This document shows positions 27,987 through 37,363 of a DNA stretch of 64,000 nucleotides, piece by piece. The first letter of the stretch is position 1. Each line of letters starts with the position of its first letter. The stretch spans positions 186,001 through 250,000 of the forward strand of contig CAVUIK010000008.1 in NCBI GenBank assembly GCA_963741565.1. The letters are read 5' to 3'. The DNA is from Ga0077555 sp963741565. Lineage in GTDB: Bacteria; Pseudomonadota; Alphaproteobacteria; Rhizobiales; Hyphomicrobiaceae. The position numbers and the translations under genes were made by a program. The notes beneath the pieces were generated by a model, which had not been told where the DNA came from, searched no databases, and saw only the letters and a list, made by a program, of their open reading frames with translations.

Positions 27987-28709
27987 ATGAGCCAGTTGCA
28001 TGGTCGCATTGCATTGGTAACCGGCGCCAATCGGGGTCTCGGGCGGGAAATCGCGCGCCAACTCGCCCGCCTCGGCGCCAGGGTTGTCCTCACCGCACGC
28101 AACGGGGATAAGGCCCGACGTGAAAGTGAATTGCTTGCCGCAGAGGGCCTCCTGATCGATTGGACGTCGATCGACGTCGACGATCCCGCCTCGGTTTCCG
28201 GGGCGATCGACAGCGTGGAGCGCGGACAGGGCCGCATCGACATCCTCGTTAACAATGCGGGCGTGCTGCTCGACGGCGACAACGCGGCACAAGCGAGCCT
28301 CCTCGGCACCACCCGCGAGCAAATGCTCGCATCGCTGAGCACAAACGTGCTCGGGCCGTTGCACATGATGCAAGCGGTGCTGCCCGGCATGAAGGCGCGC
28401 GGCTACGGACGGATCGTGAACATCTCCTCTCGCGCTGGCCAGCTCGACGAGCTGCGGGCTGGCTGGCCGACTTATCGGGTTTCCAAGACCGCCTTGAACT
28501 CGCTGACCCGCGTGACGGCGGCCGAATTCCAATCTGAGAACATCAAGATCAATGCGATGTGCCCGGGTTGGGTGAAAACCGCGATGGGCGGCGCCAACGC
28601 CCCCCTGACGCCTGAGGAGGGAACACGCACGGTGATCTGGCTCGCAACGCTGCCCGACGATGGGCCGACGGGCGGCTTCTTCCGCGACTTGAAGCCATTG
28701 CCCTGGTGA
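27987..28709 (+). CDS. SDR family NAD(P)-dependent oxidoreductase
   Basis: 240 aa, classical short-chain dehydrogenase. The cofactor motif is TGANRGLGREIA, the NNAG strand is DILVNNAGVLLDG, and the catalytic residues lie in NISSRAGQ (Ser) and YRVSKTALN (Y-x3-K). The N-terminal Arg after the glycine motif and VLTARNGDKAR favour NADP(H). ATG 27987 directly follows an in-frame GTG; either could serve. It is the first gene of the rightward glycan block, 135 nt before the family 2 glycosyltransferase, though its substrate is not readable. Confidence 0.9.
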   Translation: MSQLHGRIALVTGANRGLGREIARQLARLGARVVLTARNGDKARRESELLAAEGLLIDWTSIDVDDPASVSGAIDSVERGQGRIDILVNNAGVLLDGDNAAQASLLGTTREQMLASLSTNVLGPLHMMQAVLPGMKARGYGRIVNISSRAGQLDELRAGWPTYRVSKTALNSLTRVTAAEFQSENIKINAMCPGWVKTAMGGANAPLTPEEGTRTVIWLATLPDDGPTGGFFRDLKPLPW

Positions 28710-28844
28710 GCATCGTCGACCGTTGATCCGCGTATATTGTTAATGCCGTCAAACGTTGACATCTCCAGGCGCCAAGGCGCTCCATTGCGCTCGCGACAGG
28801 CGATGAAGCCGACCCCAGCCCTGCCGGACCGAAGGAAAACGTCA

Positions 28845-29822
28845 ATGACGGACGGCCCCCGATTGTCGATCGGACTACCGGTCTACAATGGAGAGCGGTT
28901 TCTTGAAGTGGCTGTCGACAGCCTGCTCCGCCAGTCCTTTGCCGACTTCGAACTCGTGATCTGTGACAACGCCTCGACGGACCGGACACCTGAAATCATT
29001 GCCTCCCTGATGGCTCGCGATCGCCGGATCCGCTCCCACCGTAACGATGTCAATATCGGAGCCTCACCGAATTTCACCAAGGTCGCCACGCTGACGTCGG
29101 CCCCATTTTTCAAATGGGCCGCGCATGACGACCTCTATGAGGCCTCCTATCTCGACACCTGCATGCGGACGCTCGACGCCCGGCCCGATGTTGTTCTTGC
29201 GCATTCCGATTCGATCTTCATCGATGAGAGCGGTGCCGCCTTTGGACCGGGATCACGGCCGGGACTGTACCTGTGTCCGAGAACCGGACTGGAGTTGCCG
29301 GTCGACCGCGTCGATCTCGCGGAGACCGGTACGCCGCTGCAGCGCTTTTCCGACGTCGTCTTCAACAGCACGTTAGGCTCGCACATGTTCGGCGTCGTGC
29401 GTCGCACGGCGCTCGAGCGGACGCATCTTATCCAGAACATTCCGAGCTCGGACCGGCCTTTTCTGGCGGAACTTGCCCTGCTCGGCCCGTTTCAGCAGAG
29501 CCGCGCTCGCTTGTTCCAGAAGCGCTTTCACGGCGCCATGACCTTTGCCCTCCACAACGCCGAGGTCCGGGCCTACGTCAGCGGCAGCAGCGCACGCTAT
29601 TCGACCCGTGCCCGGAAACTGAAAGTCTATTTCGGGCTTCCGTTCGGCAAGCCAATTAGCGCGTTGGCCAAAGCTGGCTGCCTCGGCGTCGTCGCTGCCT
29701 ATAGCGCCAAAGTTGCCGCGCGGAGCCTGCTTCAGCGTCAAAAGAACCGCCAAAGGATCGACGCTTGGCGCGAAAAGCCGACAACCGATAAGGCCAACCC
29801 CGGCCGCAGCACCGCAAATTGA
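28845..29822 (+). CDS. Glycosyltransferase family 2 protein
   Basis: 325 aa. ATG 28845 gives the canonical GT-A start RLSIGLPVYNGERFLEVAVD, followed by LVICDNASTDRTPEII and a metal-binding DD within KWAAHDDLYEASYLD. The C-terminal third is basic and may include an amphipathic helix. It is an inverting glycosyltransferase acting on nucleotide sugars. The stop codon region overlaps the ribosome binding site of the C-methyltransferase, so the two are coupled. Confidence 0.9.
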   Translation: MTDGPRLSIGLPVYNGERFLEVAVDSLLRQSFADFELVICDNASTDRTPEIIASLMARDRRIRSHRNDVNIGASPNFTKVATLTSAPFFKWAAHDDLYEASYLDTCMRTLDARPDVVLAHSDSIFIDESGAAFGPGSRPGLYLCPRTGLELPVDRVDLAETGTPLQRFSDVVFNSTLGSHMFGVVRRTALERTHLIQNIPSSDRPFLAELALLGPFQQSRARLFQKRFHGAMTFALHNAEVRAYVSGSSARYSTRARKLKVYFGLPFGKPISALAKAGCLGVVAAYSAKVAARSLLQRQKNRQRIDAWREKPTTDKANPGRSTAN

Positions 29823-29833
29823 GGGATCTCGAC

Positions 29834-31127
29834 GTGACATTGGACTTGAGTAAGGTGGGGAATGAGGGCCGGGCAACCGAACCGTGCTGCCGCCTGTGCG
29901 CCACCCCGCTCAATCACTCTTTCGTCGATCTCGGCATGTCCCCCTTGTGTGAAAGTTTCCTCGAGGCCCGCCAACTCGACGAGATGGAGCCCTATTACCC
30001 GCTGCGCGTGATGGTCTGCGACCGCTGCTTCCTGGTTCAATTACGCGAGTACGTGGCACCCGATCACATCTTCTCGACCTATGCCTATTTCTCGTCGTTC
30101 TCGACGAGTTGGGTTGCCCACGCGAAAACCTTATTGCGAGATGATCACCCGCCGTCTGTCGCTTGGCCCCGAAAGCCTGGTCATCGAGCTCGCCAGCAAC
30201 GACGGATATCTGCTTCAGCATTTCAAGCCGCTGGGCGTACCAGCCATCGGCATCGAGCCGGCGGCGAACGTGGCTGAGTCCGCGCGGGCAAAAGGCGTCG
30301 AGACCATCGTCGATTTCTTCGGCGTGCGGCTCGCCGAGACGCTGGGGGCCCAAGGCCGCCGCGCCGATCTCATTGCCGGCAACAACGTTTTGGCCCAGGT
30401 GCCGGACCTCAACGATTTCGTCGCCGGCATCGCTCGCCTCCTGAAGCCCGACGGCGTTGTGACTCTCGAGTTTCCCCATCTCGAAAAGCTGATCGACGAA
30501 AGCCAGTTCGATACCATTTATCACGAGCATTTCTCGTACTTCTCGCTTGTCACCATCGACGAGCTGGCAGCCCGCCATGGTCTCAAGCTCATCGACGTCG
30601 AAGAGCTGCCGACGCACGGCGGCTCGCTGCGCGTCTATCTGGCATTGCGCACCAGCCGGCGTGAGATGACCCCGGCCGTCGCAGCCCTTCTCGCTCGCGA
30701 GACGGCTCGCGGATTTCGTGACGTTGCGACCTACGAAGGGTTTGCGACCCGCGTGCAGACCGTCAAGCGCGATTTGCTGACCACGCTGATCGATCTGAAA
30801 CGTCAGGGCAAACGGATCTGCGGCTATGGCGCGCCGGGCAAGGGCAATACGCTCCTCAACTACTGCGGCATCGGCCCTGATTTCCTCGACTTCACCGTCG
30901 ATCGCAATCCCTACAAGCACGGGCGTTACACACCCGGCATGCATGTGCCGATCAGGCCAGTCGAGTCCATCGATACCGAGAAGCCCGACTACCTGCTGAT
31001 CCTGCCCTGGAATCTCAAAACCGAGATCATGCGCCAGATGGCCCACGTCGGCAGCTGGGGCTGCAAGTTCATCGTTCCCATTCCTTCGTGCACCATCATT
31101 GATCCAGCCAAGAGCGAGGCGCCATGA
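29834..31127 (+). pseudogene. Sugar C-methyltransferase (class I SAM-dependent), frame-disrupted
   Basis: About 430 aa after removing one extra T near 30131, which joins SWVAHAKT to YCEMITRRLSLG. A zinc-ribbon N-terminal domain (CCRLCATPL and VCDRCFLVQL, four cysteines) precedes the SAM domain (VIELASNDGYLLQHF, ANVAESARAKG). Next come the NVLAQVPDLNDFV and YHEHFSYFS motifs and the C-terminal domain with GYGAPGKGNTLLNYCGIG. This is the three-domain design of NDP-sugar C-methyltransferases such as TylC3/TcaB9, which act on 4-keto-deoxysugars. GTG 29834 follows a GAGGG site. The lesion is probably a sequence error, since everything after it is intact. Confidence 0.83.
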
Positions 31128-31927
31128 AAACCGTTCTTTTCTGCGGCGGCCAGGGGATGCGCATCCGCGAGTATTCGGAAGCCGTGCCGAAGCCCATGAT
31201 CCCGATTGGCCAGCAGCCGATCATGTGGCATCTCATGCAGTACTACGCACAGTTCGGGCACAAGGATTTCGTCCTGTGCCTCGGCTACAAGGCCGGCGTG
31301 ATCAAGGATTTTTTCCTCTCGGGGCGGCCGCAGAGCTTCTCCGATTGCGTCGTCTCCGGCTTCAACCGCAAGGTTGAAATCATCGGCGACGCCCACGAGG
31401 ATTGGCGCGTGGCGCTGATCGACACCGGCATCTCCCGCAATATCGGCGAGCGCCTCGTCGCCGTGCGCGAGCACGTCGAAAACGAGGAGATGTTTTTTGC
31501 CAACTACAGCGACGGCCTGTCTGACGTCGACCTGCCGCGCATGGTCGACACCTTCCGCAAGTCCGGCAAGATCGCCGCTTTCCTCGCCGTGCGCCCGTCG
31601 ATGAGCATGCATCTGGTCAGCTTCGGCGGCGGACGCCTCGAGAGCTTTCGGGATGCCAAGCAGGCCGATCTGTGGATCAACGGCGGTTTTTTCATCATCC
31701 GGCCGCAGATCTTCGACTACATCCAAGAGGGAGAGGAACTCGTCAACGAGCCATTCGCGCGCCTCATCGCCGAGGACCAGCTGTTGGCTTACAAGCACGA
31801 AGGCTTCTGGTGCCCGATGGATACGCTCAAGGACAAGCAGTTCCTCGAGGACCTCGTCGACAGCGCCAAGATGCCCTGGCGCCGTTCACCCGCGGAATTG
31901 ACGCCGGCAAAGGAGCCCGTTCGATGA
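31124..31927 (+). CDS. rfbF: Glucose-1-phosphate cytidylyltransferase
   Basis: 267 aa, the length of RfbF. The nucleotide-binding start is LFCGGQGMRIREYSEAVPKP, a variant of the usual LAGG-G-TR motif, followed by MIPIGQQPIMWHLMQYYAQFG and LCLGYKAGVIKDFF. Later signatures are VREHVENEEMFFANYSDGL, DLWINGGFFIIRPQIFDYI and FWCPMDTLKDKQFLEDL. It makes CDP-glucose from CTP and glucose-1-phosphate, the first step to CDP-linked deoxysugars. The ATG overlaps the upstream stop (ATGA) and its own stop overlaps the PIG-L start. The next pathway enzyme, CDP-glucose 4,6-dehydratase, is not in the window. Confidence 0.93.
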   Translation: MKTVLFCGGQGMRIREYSEAVPKPMIPIGQQPIMWHLMQYYAQFGHKDFVLCLGYKAGVIKDFFLSGRPQSFSDCVVSGFNRKVEIIGDAHEDWRVALIDTGISRNIGERLVAVREHVENEEMFFANYSDGLSDVDLPRMVDTFRKSGKIAAFLAVRPSMSMHLVSFGGGRLESFRDAKQADLWINGGFFIIRPQIFDYIQEGEELVNEPFARLIAEDQLLAYKHEGFWCPMDTLKDKQFLEDLVDSAKMPWRRSPAELTPAKEPVR

Positions 31928-32577
31928 AATCGCTTGGGATCGCAGAGCCAGGAGCGCGCCTTCGGGTGCTGTGCCTCGGCGCGCATTCCGACGACATCGA
32001 GATCGGCGCTGGCGCAACAATCCTCGGCTGGATTGCGGCCGGCGTCAAAGTCGAGGCCCACTGGTGCGTGCTGAGCGCCAACGGCGCGCGATCGACGGAA
32101 GCCCGCGCGTCGGCCGGTGACTTTCTGGCTGGCGCCGCCAAGGCCACCATCGAGACCGAATCGTTTCGCGATGGCTTCTTTCCCTATCAGGGCGCCGAGA
32201 TCAAAACCTGGTTCGAGGAACTGAAGGCCCGCGTCGCGCCCGACGTCATCTTCACGCACCATGGCGACGACGCCCATCAAGATCATCGTGAGGTCGCCAC
32301 GCTGACGACCAACACGTTCCGCGACCACCTCGTGCTCGCCTACGAGATCCCGAAGTGGGATGGCGATCTCGGGCGCCCGAACGGCTATGTGGCTGCGTCC
32401 CGAGCCACCATGGCGCGCAAGGTTGAGTTGCTCGACCGGCACTTCGCGACACAACGCTCCAAGGATTGGTTCGAGGCTAGCACCTTCACAGGGTTGGCGC
32501 GGATCAGAGGCATGGAATGCCGGGCCCCTGATGGGCTCGCCGAGGCATTTCACATCCGGAAAGTGCTGATTGCCTGA
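31924..32577 (+). CDS. PIG-L family deacetylase
   Basis: 217 aa. The two zinc motifs of LmbE/PIG-L enzymes are present: LGAHSDDIEIGAGATI (H-x-D-D, with Ser replacing the usual Pro) near residue 20, and THHGDDAHQDHREV near residue 120. The family removes N-acetyl groups from GlcNAc-containing or similar substrates, so within this operon it could unmask an amino sugar. ATG 31924 overlaps the rfbF stop by four bases. No signal peptide is present, so it acts in the cytoplasm, probably on a nucleotide- or lipid-linked sugar. Confidence 0.9.
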   Translation: MKSLGIAEPGARLRVLCLGAHSDDIEIGAGATILGWIAAGVKVEAHWCVLSANGARSTEARASAGDFLAGAAKATIETESFRDGFFPYQGAEIKTWFEELKARVAPDVIFTHHGDDAHQDHREVATLTTNTFRDHLVLAYEIPKWDGDLGRPNGYVAASRATMARKVELLDRHFATQRSKDWFEASTFTGLARIRGMECRAPDGLAEAFHIRKVLIA

Positions 32578-32634
32578 GACTGAGCCACCCGCCCGCGGCG
32601 GCATCCCGAATAACGTCTGACCTGAGGTGAAATT

Positions 32635-33672
32635 ATGCGTGTCGTTGTAACAGGACATCGGGGCTATATCGGAACCGTGATGGTGCCGATGCTCCAGCAG
32701 GCGGGCCATGACGTAACCGGCTACGACTCCGATCTTTACGAGCGCTGCACTTTCGACGCGGGTGGCATCATCGCCCGTGTGCCAGAGATCCGAAAAGATG
32801 TCCGGGACGCAACAACCGACGATTTCCGCGGCATCGATGCGGTAATCCATCTCGCGGCGCTGTCCAATGATCCGCTCGGCAATCTCGACGCCGAAAACAC
32901 CTATGCCATCAATCATCGCGCCAGCGTCAGGGTCGCCGAAGCCGCGAAAGCGGCCGGTGTGCGCCGTTTTCTGTTGGCGTCCTCCTGTAGCAACTATGGC
33001 CTTGCCGGCGACGAGATGCTGGACGAGACCGGCGCGCTCAATCCGGTGACCGCCTACGGCGTGTCCAAGGTCCGCGCCGAGCACGATATCGCCAAGCTCG
33101 CCGACAGCACCTTCTGCCCGGTCTACATGCGCCCTGCGACGGCTTATGGCCTGTCGCCACGTCAACGCTTCGACATCGTGCTCAACAATCTCGTGGCCTG
33201 GGCAGTGACAGAAGGCCGGATCTACCTGAAATCCGACGGCACGCCTTGGCGTCCCATTGCCCATATCCGGGATATCTCGCAGGCCTTCATCGCCGGACTG
33301 GAAGCGCCTGAGGCGGCCGTCTTCAACGAGGCCTTCAATGTCGGCCAGACCGCGCACAACTACCGCATCCGCGACATCGCCGAGATCGTCGCCGGCGTGG
33401 TCCCCGGCTGCAAGCTCGCATACGCGCCCGGCGCCGGCCCCGACAAGCGCTCGTATCGCGTGAGCTTCGAGAAGATCCGGAACCGGTTGCCAGCCTACAA
33501 GCCGGAGTGGGACGCCAAGCGCGGCGCCGAAGAGTTGTATCAGGCCTACAAGGCCGCCAACCTCGACCTCGCATCCTTCGAAGGGCCCCGCTATCAGCGG
33601 ATCGGTCACATCCAGCAGCTGATGGCAACGGGTGTCTTGGCAGCCGATCTCCGACTTCGGAGCGCGGCGTGA
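32635..33672 (+). CDS. NAD-dependent epimerase/dehydratase (extended SDR)
   Basis: 345 aa. The NAD motif is VTGHRGYIGTVMVPML, the Ser of the active site is in LASSCSNYGLAG, and the Tyr/Lys pair is in VTAYGVSKVRAEHD. DVIHLAALSNDPLGN-type residues (AVIHLAALSNDPLG) are typical of a subgroup found with sugar C-methyltransferases. It might be the 4-reductase or epimerase of the CDP-sugar made upstream, or the missing 4,6-dehydratase activity. I cannot distinguish these. Its GTGA overlap with the DUF4910 gene shows tight coupling. Confidence 0.9.
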   Translation: MRVVVTGHRGYIGTVMVPMLQQAGHDVTGYDSDLYERCTFDAGGIIARVPEIRKDVRDATTDDFRGIDAVIHLAALSNDPLGNLDAENTYAINHRASVRVAEAAKAAGVRRFLLASSCSNYGLAGDEMLDETGALNPVTAYGVSKVRAEHDIAKLADSTFCPVYMRPATAYGLSPRQRFDIVLNNLVAWAVTEGRIYLKSDGTPWRPIAHIRDISQAFIAGLEAPEAAVFNEAFNVGQTAHNYRIRDIAEIVAGVVPGCKLAYAPGAGPDKRSYRVSFEKIRNRLPAYKPEWDAKRGAEELYQAYKAANLDLASFEGPRYQRIGHIQQLMATGVLAADLRLRSAA

Positions 33673-34989
33673 CCCGGGCACGCGACGCGCGTGATCGTTT
33701 GGCGGACCTCGAGGTCCCCGGCGAGGCGATCCACGCACTCGCGGCCCGGCTCTACCCGCTCTGGCGCAGCATTACCGGCGACGGCGTGCGCCAGTCGCTC
33801 CGGGTGCTATCGGAGCATGTCCCGCTCACGATTCACGAGGTTGCGTCCGGCACGCCGGTTCTGGACTGGACGGTGCCGCCTGAATGGACGATCCGCGAGG
33901 CCTATATCGCGACCAGCGACGGCCGGCGGATCGTCGACGCCGGGCATCACACCCTCCATGTCATGAGCTACAGCACCCCGGTGCGGGCGCGCATGACACT
34001 CGCCGAACTTCGGCCACATCTGCATTCGCTGCCGGCGCAGCCCCATCTCATTCCCTATCGCACCAGTTTTTACAAACCCGACTGGGGGTTCTGCCTGCCG
34101 CATCGCACGCTCGAGGCGATGCGGGACGAGGCGTATGACGTCGTCATCGACAGCACCCTCGCTCCGGGATCGCTGACCTACGGCGATTATCGCCATCAAG
34201 GCGAGACCGACGAGGAGGTGCTGCTGTCCGCGCACATCTGCCATCCCTCGCTTGCCAACGACAATTGCTCAGGGCTTGCCGTGCTGGCCCTGCTGGCGGC
34301 CGGCATCGCCAATGCGCGAACCAGGCTCAGTTATCGGTTCGTTTTTGCACCCGCAACGATCGGCGCGATTACCTGGCTGGCACGCAACCGGGATGGACTT
34401 GGGCCGGATCAAGCATGGCCTGGCGATATCCAATGTCGGAGACGCGGGCGCGCCGACTTATAAGCGGACTCGCGCCGGCAACACAACCATCGACCGCTCC
34501 GCTACGCACGTTCTCAGGCGGGCAGGCAGAGACGCACGACTACTCGATTTTTCGCCGATCGGGTACGACGAGCGGCAATACAGCTCGCCGGGATTCGACC
34601 TTCCGGTCGGACTGTTTCAGCGGAGCAGCTGGGGGACGTTTCCCGAGTATCATACGTCCGCCGACACCCTCGATTTCATCAGGCCGGATGCGCTCGAGTC
34701 GTCGTTCACACTCATCGCGCGCATGCTCGACGTGCTCGATGGAAACGAGCGCCTGCGCAACACGTCGCCCTACGGCGAGCCTCAGCTCGGGCGTCGCGGG
34801 CTCTTCGATGCGATCGACGGTGTGAGCCCCGGCGAAGCCCAGCGTGCAGCCATGCTCTGGGTGCTCAATCAGTCAGACGGCAGCCACGATCTCTTGGCGA
34901 TTGCCGAGCGCTCCGGGCTTCAGTTCGGCGTGATCCGGTGGGCTGCGGACCGGCTGGCCGCCGTCGGATTGCTCGTGCCCACAGCATAA
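33669..34989 (+). pseudogene. DUF4910 (aminopeptidase-like) protein, frame-disrupted
   Basis: About 439 aa after removing one extra T near 34399 (joining RNRDGLG to RIKHGLAISNVGDAG). GTG 33669 overlaps the epimerase stop. The M28-like zinc peptidase core is visible: LLSAHICHPSLANDNCSG carries His and Asp ligands, and PEYHTSADTLDFI carries a late His. The DUF2172-type insert lies near the N-terminus (VLDWTVPPEWTIREAYI). The C-terminus is a winged-helix module (LLAIAERSGLQFGVIRWAAD). Members sit in glycan clusters, and their substrate is unknown; a role in amide or ester chemistry on sugars is possible. Confidence 0.8.
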
Positions 34990-35022
34990 CATCGCGCGAG
35001 CTGGTGGACGCAAAAAGCTCGG

Positions 35023-35784
35023 TTATCGGGCGGCGGCAATGTCGGCGCGCCTAGGAGGATGGTCGGCAGCCGTCGGAGCGGCCATACCGCGCAGGCGGGC
35101 CGGGGATGCGGCCAACATTTTGGCGGCCAATGTCCTGTCAGGCCGCGTCGCTGGGGGCTTGACGCGCACGGCGATGGCGCCCCGCGCCGCTGCAATTGCG
35201 CGCGATGTGGCGTCGCGGACCGCTCGGCGCACGGCTTCGGCGCTGCGGGGCCGCAGACCCTGAAAGAACAAGACCGGAAATTCCAAAGCCGCGGACGGCG
35301 CGATCTCGCTTGCCGCGCGTTGCGGTTCGTCGGCGGCCGCCTCGAGCAATCTCACCGCCGTCTCCGCGCCGACCATGTGGGCCAGAGCCAGATCACCGGC
35401 GCCCGCCGGCGTTCCCAGCACAGTCGCGAGTACGGCAGCATTGTTGGCCGCCAGTTCGCGCACCAGTCGCGCTGCGAGACCGGGCTTTGACCTGAGTGCC
35501 AGGATCGCGCGCCGCTCAGCAGGGATGGGCACGTAGATGTGGCCAGAGCTGGTTGCGAAGATGCGGGCCGCGTGATCGCCAAGACCCACCGTCTTGCCAA
35601 AGGCGCGAACCGCGCGCAGCCAAGCCTGATCAGAAAACAGGGCGTCCTCGCCCTTGGGGCCGTCATCGCGCACAAGCGCAGTCAGAACAGGGGGGCTGGC
35701 GGCCGTTCTCTCATCGACAAGGGGACTTGCGACGAGCGCGACCGCCAGAGCCAACTGGACTGGAACTTCGAACAGGGGACTCAA
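35023..35784 (-). CDS. Hypothetical exported protein with lytic-transglycosylase-associated helical region
   Basis: 253 aa from TTG 35784, which follows a GGAG site and starts a signal-like sequence (SPLFEVPVQLALAVALVASP). A longer start at ATG 35850 is possible. The middle region (VLGTPAGAGDLALAHMVGAE, then AAADEPQRAASEIAPSAAL) resembles the helical segment found after or beside transglycosylase domains in alphaproteobacteria. The catalytic glutamate domain itself is not visible. The C-terminus is Ala/Arg-rich and probably disordered. It is convergent with the DUF4910 gene (33-nt gap). Function uncertain; a link to peptidoglycan is inference from weak resemblance. Confidence 0.5.
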   Translation of the reverse strand: MSPLFEVPVQLALAVALVASPLVDERTAASPPVLTALVRDDGPKGEDALFSDQAWLRAVRAFGKTVGLGDHAARIFATSSGHIYVPIPAERRAILALRSKPGLAARLVRELAANNAAVLATVLGTPAGAGDLALAHMVGAETAVRLLEAAADEPQRAASEIAPSAALEFPVLFFQGLRPRSAEAVRRAVRDATSRAIAAARGAIAVRVKPPATRPDRTLAAKMLAASPARLRGMAAPTAADHPPRRADIAAAR

Positions 35785-35977
35785 GTGTTCTACTCCGTGA
35801 CCAGCACAGGACGAACGCAACTCGATCCCTGAAGAGGGCTTGATGATCATGCTAGCCCTGAACCATGAAGCGGCGGTTAATCCGTGTACCTTTGCGGTCC
35901 AGCCCCCTTGCCATGTGCCCGCGCTCGGGGGACAACCGGGCACGGGAAGAGCGTTACAGGACAGGGAGACGACGACG

Positions 35978-36433
35978 ATGTCAGGCCTCTACTTCGAGGA
36001 ATTCCAGATTGGACAGACCTTCAAGCATGCGATTACGCGCACCGTGACCGAGATGGACAATGTCCTGTTCACTTGCCTGACACACAACCCGCAGCCCTTG
36101 CATCTGGATGCCGAGTTCGCCGCCAAGACCGAATGGGGCAAGCCCCTGGTCAACAGTTTGTTTACGCTTGGCCTGATGATCGGCGTTTCCGTCGGCGACA
36201 CCACACTCGGCACCACGATCGGCAATCTCGGCATGACCGACGTGAAGTTTCCGCATCCGGTATTCCACGGCGATACGCTGCGCGCCGAGACCGAGGTGGT
36301 TGCCAAGCGCGAGAGCAAATCGCGGCCGGGCGCGGGCATCGTCGACTTCATGCACCGCTCCTACAATCAGCGCGGCGAGCTGGTGGCCGAGTGCCGGCGC
36401 CAGGCTTTCATGCGCGGTAAGCCCAAGGCCTGA
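35978..36433 (+). CDS. MaoC family (R)-specific enoyl-CoA hydratase-like protein
   Basis: 151 aa hot-dog fold. ATG 35978 has a CAGGGAG ribosome binding site. The MaoC pattern is present: YFEEFQIGQTFKHAITRTV, then the hydratase-2 type residues in DNVLFTCLTHNPQPLHLD (the N-P-x3-H dyad) and FPHPVFHGDTLRAETEV. It likely hydrates an enoyl-CoA or mesaconyl-CoA-type substrate. The CoA-ester lyase gene follows 25 nt later, so product hand-off from hydratase to lyase is plausible (hydration to a malyl- or citramalyl-CoA, then cleavage). Confidence 0.88.
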   Translation: MSGLYFEEFQIGQTFKHAITRTVTEMDNVLFTCLTHNPQPLHLDAEFAAKTEWGKPLVNSLFTLGLMIGVSVGDTTLGTTIGNLGMTDVKFPHPVFHGDTLRAETEVVAKRESKSRPGAGIVDFMHRSYNQRGELVAECRRQAFMRGKPKA

Positions 36434-36458
36434 GCTTCAATACTAAGACGGAGTTCCC

Positions 36459-37340
36459 ATGCGATCCCTGCTATTTGTCCCCGCCGACAGTGAGAAGAAG
36501 CTCGCGAAGTCGATCGCTTCGCCGGCCGACGTGCTCATTCTCGACCTTGAGGATTCCGTTGCCGCTTCCCGCCGGCCTGTCGCCCGCGAGATGGCGGCCG
36601 CCTACATGGCCGAGGCGCGAAAGGCCGGCGCCAAGTCGAAGCTCTATGTCCGCATCAATCCGCTCGACGGCACGGACTGGGAGGCCGACCTCGCCGGCGT
36701 GATGGCAGCCAGGCCCGACGGCATCATTCAGCCGAAGACGCGCTCGGGCGAAGATGTGCATCGGCTGTCGATCGCGCTCGGACATGCGGAAAGCCAGCAT
36801 GGCCTCAAGAACGGACAGACGCGTATTTTCCCGATCGTGACGGAAGTGCCGATCTCGGTGCTGCAGATGCACACCTATGTGGGCTCCAGTACCCGGCTCT
36901 CAGGGATGAGCTGGGGGGCGGAGGATCTGGGCGCGGTCATCGGCTCGCTGGCGAACCGCGACGAAACCGGCGCATTCACCTCCCCGTACCGGCTCGTGCG
37001 TGATCTCTGCCTGATCACCGCGTCAGCCGCGGCCACGGAGCCGATCGACACCGTGTATGTCAATTTCCGCGATACGGCCGGGCTGATTGCCGAGTCGCAG
37101 GCGGCCAAGCGGGATGGCTTTACCGGCAAGATCGCCATCCATCCCTCGCAGGTCGAACCCATCAACGAGGTGTTCACACCATCGCAAGCTGAGGTCGCGC
37201 ATGCGCGGGCGGTGCTCGGCGCCTTCGAGACAGCCGGCAACATGGGGGTCGCCAGCCTGAACGGGATGATGCTCGATATGCCGCACCTGAAGCTCGCCCA
37301 GCGCGTGATGTCTCGCGCGGCGACGGCCGGGATCGGCTGA
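36459..37340 (+). CDS. CoA ester lyase (HpcH/HpaI/CitE family)
   Basis: 293 aa. It has the CitE/malyl-CoA lyase framework: RSLLFVPADSEKKLAKS, the LILDLEDSVAASRRP strand with catalytic acids, YVRINPLDGTDWEADLAG, PIVTEVPISVLQM, and the C-terminal GKIAIHPSQVEPINEVF. Members cleave (or form) malyl-, methylmalyl- or citramalyl-CoA to acetyl- or propionyl-CoA plus glyoxylate or pyruvate, with Mg2+. Pairing with the MaoC gene suggests a mesaconyl/itaconate-like or methylaspartate-type carbon pathway. The specific substrate is unresolved. Confidence 0.9.
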   Translation: MRSLLFVPADSEKKLAKSIASPADVLILDLEDSVAASRRPVAREMAAAYMAEARKAGAKSKLYVRINPLDGTDWEADLAGVMAARPDGIIQPKTRSGEDVHRLSIALGHAESQHGLKNGQTRIFPIVTEVPISVLQMHTYVGSSTRLSGMSWGAEDLGAVIGSLANRDETGAFTSPYRLVRDLCLITASAAATEPIDTVYVNFRDTAGLIAESQAAKRDGFTGKIAIHPSQVEPINEVFTPSQAEVAHARAVLGAFETAGNMGVASLNGMMLDMPHLKLAQRVMSRAATAGIG

Positions 37341-37363
37341 TCCTTGCGTTTCCGGCGGACCGG

